64,000 bases of DNA from Apophysomyces variabilis (taxonomy: Eukaryota; Mucoromycota; Mucoromycetes; Mucorales; Mucoraceae): assembly GCA_002749535.1 (NCBI GenBank), contig MZZL01000106.1:94303-158302 (forward strand), written 5' to 3'. Position 1 is the stretch's first letter; each line of letters begins with the position of its first letter. Below, in pieces: positions 18,188 to 27,995 of the stretch. The notes below the pieces were generated by a model. It ran no database searches, was not told the DNA's origin, and worked only from the letters and a program-made list of their open reading frames with translations. Position numbers and translations under genes: made by a program.

Positions 18188-18555
18188 TTATTTCTTTCCA
18201 TCGTGGCAAGGACAATGGCTCCTGACGCAAGTATTCCACTCGGAAGTTGTCTCGAAATTGTTAGTGCAGAATCGAAACACATTATCTAGGAAGAAGGTCA
18301 GAAAGAATATTCCTACGGAAAGATGTATCCATTGCACTGTAATGGTTTACCTATTAGATGTTCACATTCTTCCGTATCATTCTTTGTTCCATCGGCTTTA
18401 TTGACGCAAAGACAGTAAGTACTATCCGTGTTGTTCTTTGTAGGTGCCGTAATGATACATTTGCATCCAATTTCGCTGTTGTTGATACCATCGTCTGCCA
18501 TGGTCATGGTTGCCAAGGTGACCAATAAACCGAGTAATCCAAAAATGTGCTTCAT
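18188..18555 (-). CDS. Small secreted cysteine-rich protein
   Basis: No known family was recognised. Two exons (18555-18351 and 18285-18188) join in frame to encode 100 aa. Without splicing, the frame stops early at 18313. The first 20 residues form a typical signal peptide with cleavage expected after TMTMA. The mature part of about 80 residues has nine Cys, several in C-x-C pairs (GCKC, YCLC, HCPC), and potential N-glycosylation sites (NNS, NNT, NDT). The arrangement suggests a disulfide-stabilised extracellular protein, perhaps a wall protein or effector-like peptide, but the odd Cys count leaves one unpaired. Spacing from the polyol dehydrogenase gene (its 3' end is at 18849) is short, so promoter elements lie in 18556-18848, which contains CT-rich runs. 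Confidence 0.7.
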
Positions 18556-18848
18556 TAGGATTGATGAGATGTATTAACAATGAAAAGAAAGAAAGAAAAA
18601 GGATGTCTAGCGAGGAAAGCAAAATATAAAAAAAAGGAGAGGCATATTTTATATACAGTATGCTAATTATTTTTTTTCCTTGTGCTGTATCTCCTATTTC
18701 CGCTAAGTAGCAATTAAGCTCTTCCTCTCTCTATCTCTCTTTGTGACAATTTTTTTTCTTTGATATTCATATATTTGAATATATGTATTTATATCTCCTA
18801 TATGGCATGAAATAGTGAGGGGTAAACAAAGTTCCTCTTTCTCTTTTT

Positions 18849-20184
18849 TTATGAATCCATTTCGGATCCTATAATTTGTATCTTTAATACACCAATGCCA
18901 CCTCTTCTTGCTGTTTCATAGGCATCCACAGCGTCCTCTAATCGGAAACGATGGGATACCAAGCCCTGGAGTGATATTTTCTTCTGATGAACAAGCTCGA
19001 TTGATTTTTTATAGGCATTGGCGTAACGGAAGTTGCCCCGAACATCGATTTCTCGCGTGGTGATCAAATCGGTGGGCATCACCGTCCTGCCCTTGCCAAG
19101 ACCAATCAGCATCACAACTCCGCCACGTCGCACCGCATACATAGCTAAGGCGATGCAGGCATTCACACCCGTACACTCGAATGCAACATCTATCATGGCA
19201 AGGTCCAGCTTCAATTGTGTGACCTGTAGCTGGGCCCAATCCAACATGTCGTCCTGCACTTCCTCCGCAATGGGAAGTTGTATCGTCTTGACTTGCGGTA
19301 GGTAGGTTTTGGCAAACGTAAGACGCGATACATTGATATCCAGCAAAAAACATTCCTTTGCACCTTTTGCCAAAGCGGTTGCAGCAACAAGCAAGCCAAT
19401 GGGGCCAGCTCCAAGGACAAGCACGCGAGAGCCCTCCCTGACAGGTGTGCGATCGACAGAATGAACAGCTACCGAAAGAGGTTCCATTAAAGCACCCTCT
19501 TCAAAACTCATAGAATCAGGTATGCTGTTTGAAAAGTAAGTTGTCAGCGAGATTAAGTTAAATGACAGTAACACAACGCACTCGATATATATACACACGC
19601 ACATGCGCGTTGTTATGTTTATCCTTACCGATGACACAAGTAATGAGGAAAACAGACATAACGTCGTAAGGAGCCATCATTAGGACCTTGTAATAACGAA
19701 GCAGAAAATTTCATTTCTGGACATAAATTGTAACGTCCTTCGAAACAGCGATCACAGGCTTGACACGCTCGACCAGGTTCGATGGCAACACGATCCCCAA
19801 CCTTCAGACTTGTCACACATTCACCCACCTTCGTTACCACGCCGGCCGATTCATGACCGAGAATCATTGGCTCCTTTAACATTCTAGGACCAAGTCGACC
19901 TTCGATGTAGTAATGAAGATCCGATCCGCAAATGCCTGTTGTATGCACGTGTACCTGCACCTCTAACTTAGAGCTGAGTAAAAGAGTTTAAAACGGCCCA
20001 TTGTTAAGGTGAAGAAAAATGTCTCTTTTCGAACTGGGTTACCTCCTTGTTTGGGGAGTTCAATAGGTCTTTTTTCCTTTGAGAAATTTAAGCAGATTAT
20101 TCTATATATTCACTGTCCTCTTTGCCATAGACATACAATTCGAAGATCCAATGGACCATAAAGAACAGCAGCAATATCCTCCAT
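18849..20184 (-). CDS. Zinc-dependent polyol (sorbitol/xylitol/arabinitol-type) dehydrogenase
   Basis: This is a medium-chain dehydrogenase that oxidises polyols to ketoses with NAD+. Four exons keep frame: 20184-20137, 20076-20043, 19962-19629 and 19524-18849, giving 363 aa, the usual length. Catalytic zinc ligands appear in TGICGSDLHYY and GHESAG, and the four-Cys structural zinc loop is CQACDRCFEGRYNLC. The nucleotide-binding fold is VLGAGPIGLL, followed by an acidic DIN at the end of beta-2 that favours NAD+ over NADP+. The tail EDAVDAYETARRG is typical of sorbitol and xylitol dehydrogenases. The first two exons are short (48 and 34 nt), and their junctions rest on splice consensus and family fit. 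The exact polyol cannot be read from the sequence. Confidence 0.9.
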
Positions 20185-22215
20185 GTGTTATCTAAAGAAC
20201 AAAGAAAGAAGAAATGTTTGAAAAAGCCTCGCGTGAGAGAGAATGAAACTAACGGCAGGCGTGCTCTCTTTCAGGGTTATAATCGTCTTAAATTTTCATC
20301 CAATCAGTTGGTGGGAATTAATCAGGAGACCAGATTGGGGAACTAATTAGAATTGTATGACTTAGCACTGCGAAATTCAACGTGTAATATCTTTTCTTTT
20401 CCCTATGTTTAAGTGGAAAGAAAAATGCGAACTATATAACGCTGCAATTTATTTATATAGGTACTTTAATACGAACGGATATACATGATATAGCGGTTAA
20501 GTAAAATAGACATAGCTTACTGTCTGGATCTCTTGGCATTGTTTTTTGGAAATAGGCTAAGCAAAGCGGCCAAAGTGAGCGAAATATGTAGGTCAATAGG
20601 AGTGCAATAGACAAAGAACATCGCTTTATCTCTTTTGGGAAATTATCTGTTCCAAATGCAAAAGCGAGTTAAAATGGCAGAAGATCGCTGGCATCAAAAC
20701 GAATATCTGTTACTTGTTATCAGTTTCTCTTTTCTAGACTACATCATGCATTTTATAATTCGAACCAATAGCGAGATTAATCAGTTCTTAAAATGAAGCG
20801 ACAATGCTGGGGAGGAATCCGAAAGAGCGGAAGAAACTGGGTTAGAAAATGATTGACACTGGCTACAATCGGAGACCAATTCTAACAGGTTATTCTCTTG
20901 AAATATATAAACTAAAAGTTGGACTTTATTTCCGACTGGCAAATAAATATGCAAAAAAAATTCACCTGAGATAGTAGCATAGAGAAACTGAGGACAAGGA
21001 ATCTTTTCTGTTAGTGCTGCCAAAGAACGCGAATAAGTGATATGAATGCAGATGTATTTAGTAACGCATTCAAAAAGTCGTAGCATTGGGACGTCTGTAT
21101 GACATTATCACACTAGGGCATAATGACTCTAGTTGGTTCTTCATGATAAACAAAAAAAAGAGGAATAAAAACATAGAGAGTATGCTCGGTGATGACGGAC
21201 TAGGTCATCTAAGAAGACCATAGAAGGAAATCGATAGATCACGTTGCTAGAACAAGGTTTTTTGTTTGTATCTGAAACTCTTTTGATAAAAAGAGGAAAA
21301 ACAAAGAAAAAAGGGCGGGGAAAACTGGATAGTATACATATGTGCAACCATACGACACGGAAAAGGTTAAAGCATCAACATAATGCATACTTGTCCCCAC
21401 ATACACGAGAAAAAAAGAGAAACGTAGGTCAACTTTTCTTTCAAAATTATAATGATGTTCTACACGTTTCTTGGGTCATAAGGCCTGGGATACAAAAAAA
21501 GGGTTGATATATAGTTGAATCACATGGTGAAACGAGCTCAAATAGCAAGGAGCATGCGTTTTCTAACATGGATTATGGTGTTTGATACAATGCTGCTTCC
21601 CCATTTTTGCTGAACCTTGTCACCCAAAGTCGTACACTGTTTCCGGAAAGTGTAAACTCCTACCCTGATGCAAATCAACGTCGCACTCATCCAAAGAATG
21701 AATGCCGCGAAGTCCAGTGTAATTATACGCTTTGAAAGATCAGGGCAAAGTAAGGCTTGTCATAGTGCCCTGCGAAAAACAACGAGTGCAGCAGTTGTAT
21801 GGAGTCGGACAAATATACAAAGACATTGGGCAAAGCGCCGTTACCATTAGTCAGAAATGATAGCATACTCCAAACGTCAGCCACAAATGATAATGCGCGA
21901 AATGAAGTGCGTAAAGCATGATCTCCTAGGACAACGGCCCAGATTTATTTGTTTGAGCATCAGTTTGTATTATGTTTCTATGCATTTATGCAGTTGCATT
22001 GGAGCAGTCGGCGTATGAAGCGTTCCTGGCACGTAGAAAATAATCCACCCTGAACCCAGAAATGGTCCAAGAACCGGTTCCTACTTTAATCAGATACTTG
22101 AACTTATCTTACCTTCTGCAGATTTATCACGTTTAATGGCAATAGTCTTTCTATGTACATATCTACTACAAGCATATGTAAAACAAACGGTGTCTATTTT
22201 GCATCTGGAACTGCG
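20185..22215. other. Intergenic region upstream of the polyol dehydrogenase
   Basis: Two kb without a supported gene. The part near 20185 must contain the dehydrogenase promoter. Around 21660-21850 there is a short open frame with no clear homology that could be a remnant of a mobile element, but I cannot assign it. A short palindrome, aaccggtt, lies near 22072. Confidence 0.4.
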
Positions 22216-22655
22216 AATACGTAGGCATGCTGCAGGTCATTGCTAGACAATGAGTAGCAACACGGTAACGCACGCACGAAGCCAGGCTAGCCGCATTGTA
22301 TGATAGTCGCAGGCTTCCTGATATTCGTTGTCCCACAATGTTGTAAAGAAAGCATAGCATCTGAGACCGCAATACGTAGGCATGCTGCGGGTCATTGCTA
22401 GACAATGAGCGGCAACACGGTAACGCATGCACGAAGCCAGGCTAGCCGTACCGTATCATGGTCGCAGGCTTCCTGATATTCGCTGTCCCACAATGTTGTA
22501 AAGAAAGCATAGCATCCGAGACCGCAATACGTAGGCATGCTGCGGGTCATTGCTAGACAATGAGCGGCAACACGGTAACGCATGCACGAAGCCAGGCTAG
22601 CCGTACCGTATCATGGTCGCAAGCTTCCTGATATTCGTTGTCCCGCAATGCTATG
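22216..22655. repeat. 155-bp tandem repeat, about 2.8 copies
   Basis: The landmark gtaggcatgctgc recurs at 22221, 22376 and 22531, exactly 155 bp apart. Units are nearly identical over their whole length (a few substitutions in copy 1). Copy 3 ends near 22655. Each unit is open in one minus-strand frame, but 155 is not a multiple of three, so the frame shifts between copies and the repeat is unlikely to code. The period and head-to-tail order resemble satellite or minisatellite DNA. It lies in a gene-free gap between the polyol dehydrogenase and an orphan gene. Confidence 0.85.
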
Positions 22656-23031
22656 CCAAGACATACCCATGACAGCGTAACAAAGGTCAGTTTCTGCGAG
22701 CGTTCCGTCATCTTCTTTGTTGCCCACTGTGACTGCCGCATCGTATCGCATGGATCTGTTTTCCCTTATGTTAAAAGTTCAGAAGAGTACTTCCCAAGCC
22801 CAAACTTGCTAGCAAATCCCAAACAGTTATTAAAACAGATAGAATGCTTAATTGGGATATTTTTGAGGATCTTAGATATATTGTATTACCAAAACGATTT
22901 GATAAAGATAGTGAAACCGTTAGTTACTGGAAAGACTATGCGGGCCACAGCTTTTTGTCGGAGGCACAATGTTGATCGGGATTTACGCGTGTCAATGCAA
23001 TTCAATTTGCTGCTACGAACCTTTTTACATA
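22656..23031. other. Spacer and likely promoter of the 582-aa orphan
   Basis: The end of the tandem repeat runs into about 375 bp before the orphan ATG at 23032. Open frames here continue into the gene in other frames and are not supported. Confidence 0.4.
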
Positions 23032-25143
23032 ATGACCACTCTAGAAGACTACGTCCGAGAGAAAATCGAAAGTGGGGCAAAATCCTTGTCGCTGTCAAAG
23101 TTTCTGAAGGACAACAAGGAGATCATCATCAATGTTGACATTGGCAATGAGATCACTGCTATCAATGTGAAACGGTATTGGAGCAATCGCTTTACCCGTC
23201 TATTAGGAAATACCGGTCTTAGGGTACTTATTCGAGATATGAGGCATAAACGTTCATCACGTGTTAATTGCTTTTTAGACATGTAATAATAGCAATGATG
23301 TGAATTGGAACGATTGGTGTTCGCGTATTAAACGTGTACGTATTTGATGCAATGAAGTGTGATGAAGGCTAAGGTGCACTAAATATCCACCTGTACATTT
23401 TAGGCCATAGCGATATCACAAATAACCCAACAAAGAGAAGCTTTGCATACGGAACTACACGCCCAGGAAAACGGAGAAGTTGGCCTGCAGCTCGAAAAGG
23501 CTGCAAAGCGAAGACGCCTTGTACATTGGAACCGCGCTCCTGTTCAAGCCGCGTCCCATCAACAGACTCCGTCTTCACAGCTTCCGGTAACATCATCAAG
23601 TCCGCCCAGCATTCCAAGCAGCACAGATAGATCGGACCAAGACGTGTGCCAGCTTTCAAACGCCAGTAGGAACGATGCCCATGATACCGCGGCGCTCCTC
23701 AATTGGTTCCGTGAATTTGGCAAGCTAGAGTCTGAAAGCGATAGGCTATTGTCTTTAATCGGGAGATTGTATGTTAGATTTGATATAATAAACAGCTCTA
23801 TACTGAATTTTTGATGCTTTTCATAGTGGCTCTGAAAACGTCTTGGACCTGACGACGACGCGTTTTTCCACCTGGAATAAACAGCTCATTGAACAAAATA
23901 TGCGCACTCTAAAGTTCCCATACGTTGTTACTATATACGAAGCACATGTACTATCGTACATACATAACTGTACCAAACTGGATGAATTACAACAGCTACG
24001 CAAACTACTATTTCAGTACGATGCGGTTCCTGACGGTGTGGAGTACTTGCGGACGGCCATTCACCACATGTACGTTAATGAAAGTATTTTCCTCATGGAT
24101 AGGCTTTGATATTGAATGTTATTTCTCCCGTAGGATTATGCTTTGGAAATCAAGAAAGATGGAGCGGGAAAATCAAGAAGGCTGGTGGAAGCAATTTGTT
24201 TACACACCTTTGTTTGATAACGCTTTCCTACAGATGACAGAGTTCGACGTTAAGCGGTATGTTAAAACAGTTTGAGGTTAAGAGACTCCAGTAATTCACT
24301 TTAATTCTTCAGTTCTGAATGCGCGTCTAGTATTGTCAACGCATTCAATACTTTACTGTCAACTGATATAGTCAAACTAGCGACACATCGGACTGACTTT
24401 GCTTTACGGCATATCGACAGCGGCAACGACATGTTGTCAGGCGAAGACAAGCCCAACTATGCCGGTGATAGAGATGTCCGTTCAACTCGGCAAAAGAACA
24501 AAGAGCTACGTATCATGTCATGCAAAGTTAATAAAAGCCGACTGCCGCATCCATCTTTGAATCAGTTCTTCGATCCGCTAACGACTATGTGGCATGGTCG
24601 AGAACTAACAATTGAAGGAACGAAGGAATTTGGCGGTGCATTGGTACATTATAATGCAGCCAACTGCACCATCCCTCTCTTTCCAGGCGATTATCGGCAG
24701 CTTGCAAAACTACTAAAAGTAACCCTGTCGTTGAAGGTACGAATACAATTCCATATCGGCTTTGCATACGCACATAGTACTGAATTTTCTGCTAAAAGCG
24801 ACGAATCGTCCATACCCAGGACATGTTGAGTATCATCAAGCACACCATGTTAGAAATGTTTCTCACTGAGGATGACGAAGGCTGGCGGTCCCCATTGCAT
24901 GTCCTATCGAAAGAAAACAGCTTCAATCTCGATAATGATACCATGGCCGAGATGGCGACTTTGTTACCTGGAACCAGCGAACAACAATTGAGCAAGTACG
25001 TCAATGCACTTGAGCAAATTCAGTCAAGCGAAAAGGAGGGCAAATTGGCAGATCAGAACAAAATCAAGGAACTATACGCCAAAAAGACTACGCTCATGGA
25101 TATCAAGGCCCACTTTGACAAGCTGTTTAGTGAGGATGTATAA
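23032..25143 (+). CDS. Lineage-specific protein of unknown function, 582 aa
   Basis: I do not recognise a named family. Seven exons join in frame: 23032-23223, 23279-23335, 23404-23768, 23827-24069, 24134-24256, 24313-24736 and 24799-25143. Consistent phases across six introns argue that it is a functional gene. The protein starts MTTLEDYVREKIESG and has a Trp-rich patch around residues 70-80 (NWNDWCSRIKR). A Ser/Pro/Gln-rich disordered linker lies near residues 110-150, and a mainly helical acidic/basic C-terminus ends LDIKAHFDKLF-like. A central stretch (GWWKQF, LFDNAF, later REL..GTKEFGGA) is reminiscent of expanded orphan families in Mucorales genomes, some with PD-(D/E)XK-like layouts, but that link is a guess. 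No signal peptide or membrane segment is seen. Confidence 0.72.
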
Positions 25144-25727
25144 TGAAACAGGGCTTTTCTTTTTCTTTTTTTTATACATCAGGAACACGTTAAAACCTAT
25201 AGGTTTCGCATAAACTGTTTTCATTGTATGTATGTATCAAAAGCATCCTTTTACGGAGCAGCGAATCGTAAAATATCTTTAATGGGTAGTATTGTCGCTA
25301 CAGTGTCCCTCCCTTTATTTATCTTTGTCGCGTCATGCGTATCACTCTATTACCATTCTTTGTGCTACTGCTTGTATGTTCTACAATAGGTCGATATGTT
25401 CGTCATCCTGCATGTTGTGCAGCTATTAGTTTAACAAGCTTAGACCTATCATACTTGCCAACAACAGCGCTTTATTGCATCACCAATACAAAAACTGGAA
25501 TGCTCGCTTTGAGCAGTGTATGACAGGTTATTATGGTTTCTCTTTTCAAGTGGAGTTCCAAACATTATCCTTTCTTGGTTTGGTCTAATTGACTTGAAGG
25601 CTAGAAAGGGGGAAGAGCGACTAAGGAAAAAAGACAAAGAGAGAAAAATGATGCAGGCGGAGAAGTAAAAATAAAGGAAGAAAGTTGGCTTCCCGTCTCT
25701 TTTTGTTTTTTCCCTCCCTCCGTAATT
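25144..25727. other. Spacer with SDR promoter
   Basis: This 0.58-kb region lies between the orphan stop and the SDR start. It contains one short open frame, listed separately, and T/C-rich sequence just before the SDR ATG. Nothing else is seen. Confidence 0.45.
25335..25523 (+). CDS. Possible 62-aa secreted peptide (uncertain)
   Basis: A single-exon open frame starts at an ATG and opens with MRITLLPFFVLLLVCSTIG, which reads as a signal peptide. A mature part of about 43 residues with three Cys follows. No family was recognised and no splice structure supports it. It could simply be chance coding in the 5' region of the SDR gene. Confidence 0.22.
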   Translation: MRITLLPFFVLLLVCSTIGRYVRHPACCAAISLTSLDLSYLPTTALYCITNTKTGMLALSSV

Positions 25728-26937
25728 ATGTCATCTGCATTGTTTTCGCTCGACGGCAAAATAGCGGCTATCACTGGATGTACTCGTGGTATTGGTCGCA
25801 GTATGGCCATTGCCTTGGCTGAAGCCGGTGCAGGTAAATACAAACAAAGAAAAGTATATGGAGAGAGAGAAAGACGGGTGTCCCTCCTAAAAAAAGAAAA
25901 CAGGCTGGCCTACATGACGTAATTTTCTCTTTTTTTTTGCATCTCTCTTCTAGATGTCTGCTTATTGCAACGGGATGTCCATAACAAAGAAGTTCAGAAG
26001 GAAATTCAAGCATTAGGAAGGCGATGTGAAATTGTTTATTTGGATGTCTCCAAGCAAGATTCTGTGAACAAAGCCATGGACAAAATACTTTCTGTGTTTC
26101 CCACGCTGGATATCTTGGTTAATAATGCCGGCATTCAGAAAAGACACCCGTAAGTTCAAGCCCTTTTCTTTGTTTTCCCTATCCCAGTCCATAGAAGCAA
26201 AAAAAAAAAAAAAAAACGTATCCATTTTATATACAAGAAAGGGAAAACATGGGAAATGATAACGCTTTTTATCTCTACCGAAATAATTCTTTTTTTGGGC
26301 CAATCTATTTGGGTTTAATCATTTATCAGGTCGGTCGATTTCCCCGAAGAAGACTGGGATCTGGTGATGCAATGCAATCTGAAATCCGTTTGGACACTCA
26401 GCCAGGCTGCGGGGAGGGTGATGATGGCTAAACAACAACAAGGCGGAAAGATTATCAACATTGGAAGTTTGCTGAGTTTCCAAGGTGGCGTCACCGTACC
26501 TGCATATGCAGCCGCCAAGGCAGCCGTCGCGAACCTGACAAAAGCGCTATCGAATGAATGGGCTAAACATGGAATCAATGTCAATGCCATTGCTCCAGGT
26601 AAAAAAAAAGAAAAAAAAAACCATGGATACCTAGGCTAAACTTTTTTTGGAACCCTCCAAAATAATAATAAAAGGTTATATCCTTACGGATATGAATACC
26701 GCCTTGGTGCAAGATCCTGTACGAAGCAACGAAATCATGGCTCGTATTCCAGCTGGTCGATGGGGAAATCCAGATGATTTCAAAGGACCTGTCATTTTCT
26801 TAGCCAGTCAGGCGGGTCAATATGTCCATGGGGAAATCATCGTGGTGGATGGCGGATGGATGGGTATGAAAGATTTTTTTCGGTGTTTCACATTCAACAT
26901 AGCTAATATGGTTTTTCTGGGCTTTTCAGGTCGATAA
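25728..26937 (+). CDS. KduD-like short-chain dehydrogenase/reductase
   Basis: This is a classical SDR, most like 2-dehydro-3-deoxy-D-gluconate 5-dehydrogenase (KduD) and related sugar-acid oxidoreductases. Five exons join in frame: 25728-25833, 25954-26149, 26330-26598, 26675-26863 and 26930-26937, giving 255 aa, a standard SDR length. Cofactor binding is TGCTRGIG near residue 16, followed by NNAG near 95. The catalytic Ser is in [11 protein letters not shown] and the YxxxK pair in [10 protein letters not shown]. The C-terminal strand is [10 protein letters not shown]. The last exon is only 8 nt and adds the final Gly-Arg. Introns here are longer (about 65-180 nt) and rich in A/T runs. The substrate is inferred from family resemblance only. 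Confidence 0.88.
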
Positions 26938-27104
26938 ACCCAAAGGGAAAAAAAGGAAGTTTACTTTTTTTTTCTGTGTGTAATGGTATCCGTACTACAA
27001 GTATGACGCTATAAAATTTGGGAATGAACAGAAAAAAAATGACTCTATAGGAGTTTATGGATATATATGGATAGATAGATAGGTAGATGAAGAAAAGAAA
27101 AGGG

Positions 27105-27130
27105 TTGTGTGCGTGTGTGCGTGTGTATAT

Positions 27131-27163
<33 letters not shown>
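27105..27163. repeat. GT/CA microsatellite
   Basis: About 59 bases of (GT)n with a few C and A interruptions lie 170 bp past the SDR stop. The minus-strand open frame that crosses it is an artefact of the repeat. Confidence 0.9.
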
Positions 27164-27166
<3 letters not shown>

Positions 27167-27220
27167 ATCTTGTGAGAGAATGTAGAGATGTGTGCGTGTC
27201 GCCTTTTCTTTTTGGGGTAT

Positions 27221-27463
27221 CTAGGATGAGCGGATTTTGTTTGAAAAATAATCAAGCGATGGAGAAGTGATGATTTCCCGATGATGTTGGGCATACACCA
27301 GTTGAAGGCGAGTGCTTGTATAATGTTTGATTTGTCGTGCATAGGCGCGTCGGGCTTGATATAGAGTGATTTCTCTTTTCAAGTCATAAAAAGATGGGAT
27401 AGACGGAGGACTAGCACGACGTACACGGGAAGCAGAAGGAGATGGCAATGAAATAGTTTCCAT
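27221..27463 (-). CDS. Small basic protein of unknown function, 80 aa
   Basis: A single-exon frame runs from an ATG at 27463 to a stop at 27221. The N-terminus is Ser/Pro/Arg-rich. The centre (DLKREITLYQARRAYARQIKHY) is a strongly amphipathic basic helix, unlike the low-complexity DNA around it. A T/C- and GA-rich promoter-like region lies upstream (27464-27700), with a GA-rich microsatellite at 27525-27565. No family was recognised and there is no membrane segment or signal peptide. Composition and the clean start make it plausible but not proven. Confidence 0.45.
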   Translation of the reverse strand: METISLPSPSASRVRRASPPSIPSFYDLKREITLYQARRAYARQIKHYTSTRLQLVYAQHHREIITSPSLDYFSNKIRSS

Positions 27464-27995
27464 TTTTGTGTATTTGATATGGGCGGAAAAGAAGTTGATA
27501 AAAACCTTTTGAGAAAAGAAAAGGGAAGAGAAAGAGAGAGAGAGAGGAGAGAAAAAGAGAGTGTAAACAGGGTGTTAAAAAAAGGGCTTTGGTATCGATG
27601 AAAAGAAAGTTAAGAAGTTAGAAAAAGAAAACAAAGAGAAGGAAGCACCCGGCTCTTTTATATTTACTTTTCCTATTTTGATCCACAGGAGAGGAGGGAA
27701 AAGCTTATAGAAAGAGAGTGCAAGAGAGTAGTGTGATTAGAGTAGTATTAATAATGTAGAAAGGGTTACCCAGACCATTGGATGACTTTTGCATATATTA
27801 TGTATGAATTATTTTAGTAAATCAATATGTAAGATACTATGCTTTTACTTAAAGAAACACATGCTTTTCCTTCTCTTTTTCGTTGCCCGCATACAGAAAA
27901 GGGAAAAGTAAGTACTCGTTTTTTTTCTTTCTTCAACTTCTTCTTTTACTATCATCCAAACAAGATGTTTTATAATGTGTGATACTTTAATATTT

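Noticed and set aside
18313..18555. Unspliced 80-aa version of the secreted Cys-rich protein
   Set aside because: A well-formed intron (GTAAAC...CTTCCTAG) joins in frame to a second Cys-rich exon that gives a more complete protein.
22216..22655. CRISPR-like or coding repeat
   Set aside because: Units are 155 bp head-to-tail with no spacers, and the frame shifts between copies because 155 is not divisible by three; this is a eukaryotic tandem repeat.
27055..27342. 95-codon minus-strand frame with HTHTHT repeats
   Set aside because: It runs through the GT/CA microsatellite.
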